52,845 nt of DNA from an uncultured Geobacter sp. (GCA_903925075.1 CAIYDQ010000177.1:1-52845), one strand, 5' to 3'; positions 17,058 through 25,488 are shown, numbered from the stretch's first letter. Notes: generated by a model not told the origin, from the letters alone. A program made the numbers and translations.

Positions 17058-17489
17058 CTAGTGAGCAGTCTGGACGCTGTCGGCACGCTGAGAGCCGTGG
17101 GCGACCCGGGCCATCTCGAGATCGGACTTCATGATGTGGCCGGTCAGCCACTCGTAGGTGAGCATCAAAGAGTTGGTCACCACGGGAAGCGAGGCCCCCT
17201 CCCGGCTGTAGTCGCTCTCCAGCCGTTCCAGTTGCCGGATGAAGCTCCTGTGCTCTTCCTGATGCTCCCTTTGGTGGGGGACGCCGTGCTCGGACTGGTA
17301 CGACTCTTCGCAGGAAAAGTGATTCCGGACATAGCGCTTCAAATATGACAATAGCGGCAGGATCTCGCCTTTCGCCTTTCTTTCCTTGCATGCGCAGATC
17401 AATTGCTCGATGGTGTCGAACATCTCATGGTGCTGTTGGTCCACCTCCGAGTTGCCCGTGGTCAGCTCTTGTCGCCATTGAATTCTCAT
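17058..17489 (-). CDS. Bacteriohemerythrin
   Basis: 143 residues with the full set of diiron ligands of the hemerythrin fold: the first His in DQQHHEMF, the His and Glu of NHFSCEES, two His in HQREHQEEH, and the last His and Asp in WLTGHIMKSD. Such proteins bind O2 (or NO) at a non-haem diiron centre and serve in oxygen sensing, delivery or protection in anaerobes. It is single-domain and cytoplasmic. It lies 90 bases downstream of a related gene (17580-18065) that has lost most ligands; a hairpin (17551-17573) lies between them. Both are probably expressed from the sigma-54-like promoter at 18119. Confidence 0.93.
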   Translation of the reverse strand: MRIQWRQELTTGNSEVDQQHHEMFDTIEQLICACKERKAKGEILPLLSYLKRYVRNHFSCEESYQSEHGVPHQREHQEEHRSFIRQLERLESDYSREGASLPVVTNSLMLTYEWLTGHIMKSDLEMARVAHGSQRADSVQTAH

Positions 17490-17579
17490 GACCCTACCCT
17501 CCCTCTTTGCTTCAGCTTTGTTTTCGCTTTGTTTTCGTTTCTTCGCTCTCAGCCGGCCGGGGCTGCGCCGGCTCTCAAC

Positions 17580-18065
17580 TCATGCGGTGCAATAGTTGCC
17601 GCCGGCAAAAAACGATCTGTTCAAGCCGACAAACCTTTCCCGGGTCGTGGCCGGCTGACGGCGTTGTTCCGTCGGGGGGGCGAACATCGCGCAATCGTGC
17701 CGGGACATATACTGCTGCAGTTCCGCCAGGAGCCGCTCGATGACGCCGGCGATCAACGGCATGGCCACCCGCTCGCCGGAAAAGTGATCGACCAGACGGC
17801 ACAGTTCCTTCCTGATCGATTCCTGTTGAGCGCTGAGACCGGCTGCGGCGGAATGACGCTGCGACAGCATCAGCTCCTTCTCCACCCGGAAACTGCTGGT
17901 GACATAAAACTTGAGGTACACCAGTTGATGACTGATCTCCGCCGCGTTGCGGCTTTGGTCGCGAAGCACTGCCTTCAACCCGGCGCTTTTCTCTATGATC
18001 GTTTCGCGCAGGCTCTCAAGGGTCTGGCAAGCGGATTGCTGGTTCGTCTGGCTGAAAGTTTTCAT
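17580..18065 (-). CDS. Hemerythrin-like protein lacking most iron ligands
   Basis: 161 residues from MKTFSQTNQQ. The ATG at 18065 follows GAGGAGCCAGAAC; an earlier in-frame ATG at 18116 would overlap the promoter. Helix B, LVYLKFYVTSSFRVEKELM, aligns with LLSYLKRYVRNHFSCEESY of the neighbouring hemerythrin, but the ligand His of NHF is Ser, while the Glu is kept. The HxxxH helix is replaced by AQQESIRKEL and the first His is absent. One His (MSRHDC) remains near the last ligand position. I infer a diverged paralogue that cannot hold a normal diiron site. It may pair with, or sense through, the true hemerythrin. Preceded by a sigma-54-like promoter and operator array. Confidence 0.65.
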   Translation of the reverse strand: MKTFSQTNQQSACQTLESLRETIIEKSAGLKAVLRDQSRNAAEISHQLVYLKFYVTSSFRVEKELMLSQRHSAAAGLSAQQESIRKELCRLVDHFSGERVAMPLIAGVIERLLAELQQYMSRHDCAMFAPPTEQRRQPATTRERFVGLNRSFFAGGNYCTA

Positions 18066-18118
18066 GTTCTGGCTCCTCTGTAGATGATGTTCGTTCGCTG
18101 CGTCCTGATACATCACTC

Positions 18119-18134
18119 AGCAAGATCGATGCCA
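18119..18134 (-). promoter_or_regulatory. Sigma-54-type promoter
   Basis: On the minus strand the sequence is TGGCAT-CGATC-TTGCT, matching the -24/-12 consensus TGGCAC-N5-TTGCW at all but one position, with GG and GC correctly spaced. It lies about 55 bases upstream of the hemerythrin-like start codon, and an array of GTCTCA palindromes lies 57-122 bases further upstream, where an enhancer would be expected. Confidence 0.8.
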
Positions 18135-18190
18135 AACACGAGAAAGAACCACAATCGACACAAATCCAGCCACTTAATGAGAGGCAGGAC

Positions 18191-18256
18191 GAGACGGGTT
18201 GTCTCAAGCAGAGACTGCGCGTCTCAAACGAGAGACTGCGCGTCTCAATTTGAGAC
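18191..18256. promoter_or_regulatory. Array of GTCTCA palindromes (enhancer-like)
   Basis: Three palindromes at 18201-18215 (GTCTCAAGCAGAGAC), 18221-18236 (GTCTCAAACGAGAGAC) and 18242-18256 (GTCTCAATTTGAGAC, arms of 7), with a GAGAC half-site at 18191. Units start 20-21 bases apart, two helical turns, and TGCGC separates them. The same motif with the same phasing recurs at 24697. It probably binds the NtrC-family regulator encoded at 23336. It lies between divergent genes and could act on the kinase gene at 18455 too. Confidence 0.75.
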
Positions 18257-18454
18257 GCAGGAAGCGGACAGGACGCGGAGAGCCAGCTCCGCAAGGGCGA
18301 ACCTTGCCTTCGCTCGCCTCTTTTCTGACATTTTAATGTGCTGCATAGTTACAAAGCCTTTTCCTTGCGCGGCGTTTTCAGGTATGTTATCTCTCGCCTC
18401 GCCTCCTTTTTCGGGCGGCGTCCGCGGTATCTTCTGCAACTTAACGGGGAAGCG

Positions 18455-20959
18455 ATGACAAACGAGCGCTGCGACTGCAGCCAACGACATGCCGACGCGG
18501 CAGCCGCAGCTTCGCTCAACGGAACCGGCAGCGCCAAGGGAACTCGAAAGGGCCCGCCGTCGCACAACGGCCGGCGCGGCGGCCCGCGAAGCGATTGCCG
18601 GCTCGCCCTGGAAGCGGACGCCCTGGAACTCGGGGACGTCATCGACATCCGGGCCATCCAGTCGCTGGTCGACGATTTTTATGTACTGATCCCCATCCCC
18701 TTCGCCATCCTCGATCTCCAAGGCCGCGTGCTGGTCGGCAAAGGGTGGCAGGATATCTGCACGCAGTTCCATCGAGCGCACCCGGAGACGCAGAGCAACT
18801 GCCTGGAGAGCGATCTGAAACTCACCCTGGGCATAGCGCCCGGGGAATTCAGGCTTTACAAGTGCAAGAACAACATGTGGGATGTGGCGACCCCGATCAT
18901 GGTCGGGGACCGGCATCTGGGCAACCTCTTCTCCGGGCAGTTCTTCTTCGACGACGAGCCGCTGGACTACGAACTGTTCCGCGCCCAGGCCCGCAGCAAC
19001 GGCTTCGAGGAGGGCGCCTATCTGGCCGCCCTGGAGCGCGCGCCGCGCCTGAGCCGGGAGAGGCTCGACGCGGGCATGCGCTATTTCGTGAAGTTGACCG
19101 AACTCATCTCCCAGTTGGGCTACAGCAACATCAACCAGGCCCGCGCCCTTCGGGAACGGGACGCTCTCATGCAGACCCTGCACGAGAGCGAGGAGCGCTT
19201 CCGGGTCCTGTCGGAGAGCAGCCCCGACTGCATCGCGCTTCACGACCTGGAACTGCGCCACCTCTACGTCAACCCCGCCCTGAGCTCCTTATGCGGCCTG
19301 GACGGCGCCGACTTCCTGGGCAAGACGGTCTGGGAAATGGGACTTCCCGCCGAGACCGCGGCCGAACTGGACTCCCTGCTGCGGCCGGTGCTCACCAGCG
19401 GTCAGGAGAACCAAGGCGAGTTCAGCTTACCGGCCGACACCGGCCCCCTTCATTTTTTATGGAGATCGGTGCCGGTGCTGGACGCGGACGGCACGGTCAA
19501 GGCGGTACTGGCCATTGCCGGCAACATCACCGAGCGCAAGCGCTCCGAGGAGGCGCTGCGCCGCGCCCACGACGACCTGGAACGGCGGGTCGCCGAGAGA
19601 ACCGAGGAACTGACGGCCACGGTGGCGATGCTGCGGGACGAGATCGACGAGAGGGAACGGATGCGGGGAAGCCTCTTGCGGCTGAACCGGCTTTACGCCG
19701 TTTTGAGCGAGACCGGCCAGGCCATCATCCGCGCCAAGGACCGGGCCTCTTTGTTTCACGATTTCTGCCGGATAGCCGTGGAGCAGGGGGGCTTTCTGCT
19801 GGCTTGGGTCGGCTTGGTCAATCAGGAGAGCGGCCAGGTCTGGAAAGTGGCGGCCAGCGGCGCCACCGGCTATCTGGACAAGATCAGCGTTTCCGCCACC
19901 GATCCGCAGTTCGGCAGCGGTCCCACCGGCATGAGCATGCGCACCGGCACCTTTCACATCTGCAACGACTTCCAAAACGACCCCGACACCGCGCCCTGGC
20001 ACGACCGGGGGCGCGCCTACGGGGTGAACGCCTCGGCCTCCGTGGCCCTCAAGGAGCAGGGGCGGACCATCGGCACCCTGACCCTCTACTCGGCCGAGAA
20101 GAATTGCTTCGACCGGCAGCACGTGAAGCTGCTGGTGCAGATGGGCACGGACCTCTCCTTCGCCCTGGACAACCTGCTGCGCGAGACGTCGCGCCAGAGC
20201 ATCGAGCAGACCCTGCGCGAGGAGACCCTGGAACGGCTGCGGGCCGTGGAGTCGCTGCGCGAGAAGGAACAGGCCTTCCAGCAGCAGACGCGCCTGGCGG
20301 CCATGGGTGAGATGATCAACAACATCGCCCACCAGTGGCGCCAGCCGCTGAACGTCCTCGGGCTTTTGATCCAGCAGATGCAGTTGTTCCACCAGGAGGG
20401 CGCCTTCACCGCCGAGTACCTGGAGACGACGGTGCAAAAGTCGATGGGCTTGATCAGGCACATGTCCCAGACCATCGAGGACTTCAGCAGCTTCTTCAGG
20501 CCCGACAAGGAAAAGGCGCCCTTCATGGTCCATGAAGTGGTGGCCAGAACCGTGGCGCTGGTGGAGGCGAGCTTCACGAACCACCGGATCCGCCTGGATT
20601 GCCGCGAGTTGGCCCGTCCGGTCGCCTTCGGTTTCGCCAACGAGTACGCGCAGGTGCTCTTGAACGTGCTGAGCAACGCCCGGGACGCACTGCTGGAGAA
20701 GGGGCCGGCGGAGCCGAGGGTCACGCTCACCATCGCCCAGCAAGGGGACAGGGCGACGGTGACCATCGCCGACAACGCCGGCGGCATCGCCGAGGAGATC
20801 CTCGGGAAGATCTTCGAGCCCTACTTCACCACCAAGGATCCCGACAAGGGGACCGGTGTGGGGCTTTACATGTCCAAGACCATCATCGAAAAGAACATGA
20901 ACGGCTCTCTCACGGCGAGAAACAGCGCCGAGGGGGCCGAATTCACCATCGAGGTGTGA
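18455..20959 (+). CDS. PocR-PAS-GAF sensor histidine kinase
   Basis: About 834 residues. The ATG at 18455 (MTNERCDCSQ) follows GGGGAAGCG; a frame open to 18338 adds unrelated residues. Domains in order: a Cys/Gly/Arg-rich N-tail, a PocR ligand-binding domain (about residues 55-230), PAS (about 245-360), a coiled coil, GAF (about 405-550), then the kinase core. The phospho-acceptor is His626 in NIAHQWRQPLN. The ATPase boxes are NVLSNARDAL, DNAGGIAEEI and GTGVGLYMSK. There is no transmembrane segment, so it is cytoplasmic. PocR domains are thought to bind small organic ligands. A second kinase starts one base after its stop, and an NtrC-type regulator follows. Confidence 0.92.
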   Translation: MTNERCDCSQRHADAAAAASLNGTGSAKGTRKGPPSHNGRRGGPRSDCRLALEADALELGDVIDIRAIQSLVDDFYVLIPIPFAILDLQGRVLVGKGWQDICTQFHRAHPETQSNCLESDLKLTLGIAPGEFRLYKCKNNMWDVATPIMVGDRHLGNLFSGQFFFDDEPLDYELFRAQARSNGFEEGAYLAALERAPRLSRERLDAGMRYFVKLTELISQLGYSNINQARALRERDALMQTLHESEERFRVLSESSPDCIALHDLELRHLYVNPALSSLCGLDGADFLGKTVWEMGLPAETAAELDSLLRPVLTSGQENQGEFSLPADTGPLHFLWRSVPVLDADGTVKAVLAIAGNITERKRSEEALRRAHDDLERRVAERTEELTATVAMLRDEIDERERMRGSLLRLNRLYAVLSETGQAIIRAKDRASLFHDFCRIAVEQGGFLLAWVGLVNQESGQVWKVAASGATGYLDKISVSATDPQFGSGPTGMSMRTGTFHICNDFQNDPDTAPWHDRGRAYGVNASASVALKEQGRTIGTLTLYSAEKNCFDRQHVKLLVQMGTDLSFALDNLLRETSRQSIEQTLREETLERLRAVESLREKEQAFQQQTRLAAMGEMINNIAHQWRQPLNVLGLLIQQMQLFHQEGAFTAEYLETTVQKSMGLIRHMSQTIEDFSSFFRPDKEKAPFMVHEVVARTVALVEASFTNHRIRLDCRELARPVAFGFANEYAQVLLNVLSNARDALLEKGPAEPRVTLTIAQQGDRATVTIADNAGGIAEEILGKIFEPYFTTKDPDKGTGVGLYMSKTIIEKNMNGSLTARNSAEGAEFTIEV

Positions 20960-20960
20960 G

Positions 20961-23339
20961 ATGGAGAGCTTTCCCCCGCTTGCCATCCTCTACGTGGAGG
21001 ACGACCGGGACGCCCGGGAGATCCTGAGTTCCGTGCTGGCGGTGCGCTATCCCGCGCTCGGGTTGCTGACCGCCGCGGACGGCGCGGCCGGGCTGGAGCT
21101 GTTCAAAGAGCGCCGGCCCGAGATCGTGCTGACCGACATCCAGCTGCCGGTCCTGGACGGCATCGCCCTCTCCGCCGAGATCAGATCGCTCGCCCCGGAC
21201 GCCTTCATCGTCGCCTTGACCGCCTCCAGCGACGCGTCCTATCTGATGCGGGGGATCGAGATCGGCATCAACCAGTACCTGCTCAAACCGACCAGGCACG
21301 ACAAGCTTTTCCCCATCCTGGACGCGGCCATCGCCAAGATCGGCGCGGACCGGCGCCTGGCGGCCCAAAACGAACAGATCCGCACGCTCTCCATCGCCAT
21401 CGAGCAGTGCCCGAACTGCGTGGTGATCACCGACCCGCGGGGGAGCATCGAGTACGCCAACCCCGCCTTCGGCAGGCTCACCGGCTTCGCTCCCGCCGAC
21501 GTGCTGGGCAAGAACCCGCGCCTGCTGCAGTCCGGCGCCACGCCGCCTGCGCTGTACCGGGAACTGTGGAGCACCATCAAGTCGGGCGAGGTCTGGCGCG
21601 GCGAGTTCCAAAACCGCAGGGCGAACGGCGAACTGTACTGGGAGTCGGCCTCCATCTCCCCCGTTTTCGACGAGTCGGGCGACATCGCCCATTTCGTGGC
21701 GGTGAAGGAGGACGTCACCGAGTCGCGGCGCCTGACGGCCGAACTGCGCCGGGCCCACGACGAGTTGGAGGAGAGGGTCGGCGAGCGCACCCGCGAACTG
21801 CTCTCCACGGTGCAGACCCTGATCGAGGAAATCGGCGAACGGATCAAGATCGAGGGGGGCTTACGGGAGAGCGAGGCCCGTTACCACTCCCTGTTCGAGC
21901 ATATGCTGGACGGCGTCGCCTACTGCGCCTTGATCTTCGACGACCGGGGCGCGCCGGCGGATTTCGTCTACCTGGACGTCAACAGCTCCTTCGGCAGGCT
22001 GACCGGGCTCGCGGAGGTGGTCGGCAAAAAGGTCTCGGAGGTGGTCCCCGGCATCAGGGAATCCAACCCGGAGCTTTTGGAGATCTTCGGCCGGGTGGCG
22101 GCCAGCGGCAAGCCGGAAAGATTCGAGAGCGAGATCCATCCCCTGGGGATCTGGCTCTCCATCGGCGCCTATAGCCCGGAGCCGGGAAAGTTCGTGGCGG
22201 TCTTCGACAACATCACCGAGCGCAAGCTCGCGGTCTTGGCCCTGGAGCAAAAAAGCGAGGAGCTGGAACAGGCCCAGCGCCTGGCGGGGGCCGGCAGTTG
22301 GCAACTGGAGGTAAGCTCCGGCAAGGTGACCTGGTCGAACGAGCTCTACCGCATCCACGGCTTCAGTCCGGACGCGCCACTGCCGAGCTACGAGGAACAT
22401 GGCCGCATATTCACCGCCGAGAGCCTGCGCATGATCGAGCAGGCCGTGGCAACCACCCTGGCCACCGGCGAGCCGCATCAGCACGTCCTGGAACTGCTGC
22501 GCCCGGACGGCGGCAGGAGGTGGATCACCTCCCGCGGGGAAGCGGTGAGGGATCGGGACGGCACCATTTCCAAGCTGCGCGGCATCTCCATGGACATCAC
22601 CGAGCGCCGCCAACTGGAACAGCAGTTGATCGCGGCCAAGAAGCTGGAGGCGATCGGGCAGCTGGCGGGAGGGCTGGCCCACGAGGTACGAAACCCCCTG
22701 AACGCCATCCTCTCGGTCTCCGAGGCGCTGTTCAAGGAAAAAGGGGTGGCCGACAACCCGGAGTACCAGCCCTACATCAAACACATACGCACCCAGGTGA
22801 ACCGCCTGGCCTACCTGATGAACGATCTTTTGGAGCTGGGCAAGCCGATTCCGGTGGCGAGCCTTTTGCCGGTGCCGCTGAGAGAGGTGTGCGCGGAGGC
22901 GATCAAGCTCCTGGAATTGTCCGGCGTCGCCAAGGAACACCGGATCGTCGCGGCCTGGGGAGAGGAGTCGTCCCCCCCGCGGGTGCTCGCCGACGGCGGC
23001 AAACTGCAGCAGGTGGTGGCGAATCTTCTGGAGAACGCCATCCAGCATACGCCGAAAAGGGGCGAGGTGCTGCTGCGACTGAGTTTCCCCGATTCCGGGG
23101 ACGCCGAGTCGTCGGCCGCGATTACCATCGTCGACTGCGGCTGCGGCATACCGGCCGACCGGATCGGCCGCGTCTTCGAGCCGTTTTACAGCACCCGCCG
23201 CGGCGGGACCGGCCTGGGTCTGGCGCTGGTCAAACACTTCGTCGACCACATGGGCGGGGAAGTCAGCATCGGCAACAATACGCCGGGGCCCGGCTGCACC
23301 GCGCAGGTGCGGATACCGATCGCCAGGGAGGAGCAGTGA
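20961..23339 (+). CDS. Receiver-PAS-PAS-PAS hybrid sensor histidine kinase
   Basis: 792 residues, starting one base after the previous stop, so translation is probably coupled. An N-terminal receiver (1-125) has its acceptor Asp59 in VLTDIQLPVLDG. Three PAS domains follow at about 135-260, 300-420 and 435-555, each ending in a DITE-like motif. The kinase core has phospho-acceptor His574 in GGLAHEVRNPLNA, then NLLENAIQH, VDCGCGIPADR and GGTGLGLALVK. It lacks transmembrane helices. A receiver at the N-terminus of a kinase suggests it takes a phosphoryl signal, perhaps from the kinase upstream, and passes it to the regulator that overlaps its end. Confidence 0.92.
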   Translation: MESFPPLAILYVEDDRDAREILSSVLAVRYPALGLLTAADGAAGLELFKERRPEIVLTDIQLPVLDGIALSAEIRSLAPDAFIVALTASSDASYLMRGIEIGINQYLLKPTRHDKLFPILDAAIAKIGADRRLAAQNEQIRTLSIAIEQCPNCVVITDPRGSIEYANPAFGRLTGFAPADVLGKNPRLLQSGATPPALYRELWSTIKSGEVWRGEFQNRRANGELYWESASISPVFDESGDIAHFVAVKEDVTESRRLTAELRRAHDELEERVGERTRELLSTVQTLIEEIGERIKIEGGLRESEARYHSLFEHMLDGVAYCALIFDDRGAPADFVYLDVNSSFGRLTGLAEVVGKKVSEVVPGIRESNPELLEIFGRVAASGKPERFESEIHPLGIWLSIGAYSPEPGKFVAVFDNITERKLAVLALEQKSEELEQAQRLAGAGSWQLEVSSGKVTWSNELYRIHGFSPDAPLPSYEEHGRIFTAESLRMIEQAVATTLATGEPHQHVLELLRPDGGRRWITSRGEAVRDRDGTISKLRGISMDITERRQLEQQLIAAKKLEAIGQLAGGLAHEVRNPLNAILSVSEALFKEKGVADNPEYQPYIKHIRTQVNRLAYLMNDLLELGKPIPVASLLPVPLREVCAEAIKLLELSGVAKEHRIVAAWGEESSPPRVLADGGKLQQVVANLLENAIQHTPKRGEVLLRLSFPDSGDAESSAAITIVDCGCGIPADRIGRVFEPFYSTRRGGTGLGLALVKHFVDHMGGEVSIGNNTPGPGCTAQVRIPIAREEQ

Positions 23340-24661
23340 TAAAACCGAGACTTTTGCTGATCGAGGACGACGACGCCGGCCGTTTCGGCTTCGCGCGCTA
23401 TTTTTCCCTGGAGGGTTACGAGGTAACCGAGGCCGCCGATCTCGCCGAGGCCTCAGAGGCGTTCGCTACCCGGCGTTTCGACGCCATCGTGCTGGACATC
23501 AACCTCCCCGACGGCAGCGGCATCGACTTCATCGAGAAGGTGCGCCGCACCGACGCCAGCACGCCGATCGTGGTGACCACCGGCGCCGGCGACATCCCCC
23601 TGGCCGTGGACGCCATGCGCCGGGGCGCCGACAATTTCCTCACCAAGCCGATCGACAACGCTGCCCTGGCGGTCTTTCTGCAGAAGATGCTGGAGATCGG
23701 CACCCTGAAGCGCCAGCGGGTGGCCCGGCAGCGGCTGGAACCGCGCAGCGACGACGACGCCTTCGGAAGCGACCCGGCCATGCGCACCATCATGGGGCAT
23801 GCCCGCATCGCCGCCTCCAACGACTGTCCGGTGCTGATCATGGGCGAAACCGGCACCGGCAAGGGGCAACTGGCGGCCTGGATCCACCGCAACAGCGCCC
23901 GCGCCAAGTACGAAGCGGTCGAGGTGAACTGTTCCGGCCTGCGGGGCGAGCTTTTGGCCCGGGAGATCTTCGGCAACATCCGCGGCGCCTTCACCTCGGC
24001 AGATCAGGATCGCAAGGGACTTTTGGACGTCGCCGACCGGGGCACCCTGTTCCTGGACGAGATCGGCGAGATGGACCCGGCCGTGCAGGCCCAGTTTCTC
24101 AAGGTGCTGGAAGACAAGACCTACCGCCGGTTGGGGGACGTCAAGCTGTTGAGGAGCGACTTCCGGCTGATCTGCGCGACCAACAGGGACATCGAGGAGC
24201 AGGTGCAAAGCGGCCAGTTCCGGCAGGATCTGCTCTACCGCATCAACCTCATGGTGCTCCATCTCCCCCCCCTGCGCGAGCGTCTGGCCGACCTTCCCGA
24301 ACTGGCCGCCGGCATGCTGCGCGCCTCGGGCGCGCCCGATGGGAGGCTTCCTGAGGAGGCGCTGCGCCTGTTGCGGGGGTATCACTGGCCCGGCAACCTG
24401 CGCGAGCTGAAAAACATCCTGGAGCGGGCCGTGCTGCTGGCCAACGGCGCGCCGCTGCGGCCGGAGCATTTCGGCAGCCTGAGTGGGCCCGCGCCCCGTC
24501 GGGCGCCCGCGCCGGCCGCCGCCAGCACCGTGCAGGAGAGGCAACACGCCCAGATCGCCGAGGTCTGGCGGCAGACCGGCGGCGACCCCGCCCGGGCCGT
24601 CAAATTGCTGGGCATCTCCCGCGCCACCCTCTATCGAAAGCTCAAGCAGCTGGGGATCTGA
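23336..24661 (+). CDS. NtrC-family sigma-54-dependent response regulator
   Basis: 441 residues with a GTG start at 23336 that overlaps the kinase stop (GTGA). Receiver 1-120 has acceptor Asp54 in IVLDINLPDGSG. The AAA+ domain spans about 145-375, with Walker A GETGTGKG at 170-177, Walker B LFLDEIGE, and the arginine-finger region CATNRD...QDLLYRIN. The sigma-54 contact loop reads GAFTSA (217-222) instead of GAFTGA. A Fis-type helix-turn-helix closes the protein (GDPARAVKLLGISRATLYRKLKQLGI in segments). It should drive open-complex formation at sigma-54 promoters; the two promoters with GTCTCA arrays in this island are the obvious targets. Confidence 0.93.
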   Translation: MIKPRLLLIEDDDAGRFGFARYFSLEGYEVTEAADLAEASEAFATRRFDAIVLDINLPDGSGIDFIEKVRRTDASTPIVVTTGAGDIPLAVDAMRRGADNFLTKPIDNAALAVFLQKMLEIGTLKRQRVARQRLEPRSDDDAFGSDPAMRTIMGHARIAASNDCPVLIMGETGTGKGQLAAWIHRNSARAKYEAVEVNCSGLRGELLAREIFGNIRGAFTSADQDRKGLLDVADRGTLFLDEIGEMDPAVQAQFLKVLEDKTYRRLGDVKLLRSDFRLICATNRDIEEQVQSGQFRQDLLYRINLMVLHLPPLRERLADLPELAAGMLRASGAPDGRLPEEALRLLRGYHWPGNLRELKNILERAVLLANGAPLRPEHFGSLSGPAPRRAPAPAAASTVQERQHAQIAEVWRQTGGDPARAVKLLGISRATLYRKLKQLGI

Positions 24662-24696
24662 AGCGGGAGGGGTAGCCTCGGCAAAGTTCGACTTCG

Positions 24697-24742
24697 GTCT
24701 CAAAGCGAGACGGCGGGTCTCAATCTGAGACCGGCCGTCTCA
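24697..24742. promoter_or_regulatory. Second array of GTCTCA palindromes
   Basis: Palindromes at 24697-24711 (GTCTCAAAGCGAGAC) and 24717-24731 (GTCTCAATCTGAGAC), with a half-site GTCTCA at 24737. Units start exactly 20 bases apart. The array begins 36 bases after the stop of the NtrC-family gene and lies 53-98 bases upstream of a sigma-54-like promoter, the same arrangement as the array at 18191. Confidence 0.75.
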
Positions 24743-24794
24743 CCTCCCCCGCCCTTCCCCCCTGGAATTGCGCGTTTTTTTCCCCGCACAACGA

Positions 24795-24810
24795 TGGCAC
24801 GAAACTTGAG
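24795..24810 (+). promoter_or_regulatory. Sigma-54-like promoter
   Basis: TGGCAC-GAAAC-TTGAG: the -24 box is perfect and the spacing is right, but the -12 box has GA instead of GC. It lies 41 bases upstream of the receiver gene start codon. Confidence 0.6.
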
Positions 24811-24850
24811 TCCCGGTGATGACTGGCAGCCGTCCAACCGGAGGAACTCG

Positions 24851-25315
24851 ATGTCCCCGATATCTGCGCAAGACTCCGCCTCAAGCATCCATGCAGCGCA
24901 TAGCACCCGGGAACCTTGCCGTCTGCTGATCGTCGACGACGAGCCGGCGATGCTCTTCGCCTACCGACGGTTGCTCGAAGGGAACGGTTACCAGGTCGAC
25001 ACCTGCGAGACCCTGGAGCGCGCGGTGGAGCAGATCGGGAGCCGCCCCTATTTCGCCGTGCTCACCGACCTGAGGCTGGCCGGTTGCGACGGCGCCGACG
25101 GCCTGCAGGTGATCGTCATGGTCCGCGAACAGCAGCCGCAGGCGAAGATCATCGTGGTCACCGGCTGCGGCGACCAGGAGGCTCCGCTGACGCTGGGGGC
25201 ATCATATTTCTTCAGAAAGCCTCTGGAGCCCTCGGTGATCTTCGACGTGCTGAGACATCTGCAGGAGGACGCCAGGTGGGAAGCGGCGAGGGGGACGGAC
25301 ACTGCCGTTAAGTAA
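24851..25315 (+). CDS. Single-domain response regulator
   Basis: 154 residues: a 23-residue tail rich in Ser and Ala, then a receiver domain (about 24-145) with LLIVDDEP, acceptor Asp in VLTDLRLAG, the conserved Thr in VVTGCGD and Lys in FFRKP. No output domain follows, so it acts through protein contact or as a phosphate sink or relay. The ATG at 24851 follows CCGGAGGAACTCG. A sigma-54-like promoter and GTCTCA array directly upstream suggest that the NtrC-family protein encoded just before it activates this gene, making it a possible feedback element for the two kinases. Confidence 0.88.
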   Translation: MSPISAQDSASSIHAAHSTREPCRLLIVDDEPAMLFAYRRLLEGNGYQVDTCETLERAVEQIGSRPYFAVLTDLRLAGCDGADGLQVIVMVREQQPQAKIIVVTGCGDQEAPLTLGASYFFRKPLEPSVIFDVLRHLQEDARWEAARGTDTAVK

Positions 25316-25400
25316 GGGTAGATGCGGGCTCGTTCGCCGAAGCCCGGGCGAAGGAGGGAGGGGGAGAAATACCATTGGCCGGGCTTATCTTATGAAAATA

Positions 25401-25431
25401 GCAAAGGGGGCGATATGATCGCCCCCTTTGC
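25401..25431. terminator. Bidirectional intrinsic terminator
   Basis: Perfect 14-base stem GCAAAGGGGGCGAT / ATCGCCCCCTTTGC with a 3-base loop, between the convergent receiver gene and glyA. The stem itself ends in T-rich (or A-rich) sequence in each direction. Confidence 0.75.
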
Positions 25432-25440
25432 CGTTTAATC

Positions 25441-25461
25441 CCTGCTACCTGCTACCTGGTA
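25441..25461. repeat. 7-bp tandem repeat (CCTGCTA)
   Basis: Two exact copies of CCTGCTA followed by the variant CCTGGTA, 28 bases beyond the glyA stop codon. Confidence 0.6.
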
Positions 25462-25488
25462 AACCGCCGAAGCTCCGGCTGACCGCCG

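Noticed and set aside
18293..18308. Possible plus-strand sigma-54 promoter for the PocR kinase (GGGCGAACCTTGCC).
   Set aside because: The GG and GC elements are nine, not ten, bases apart and the rest of the match is poor.
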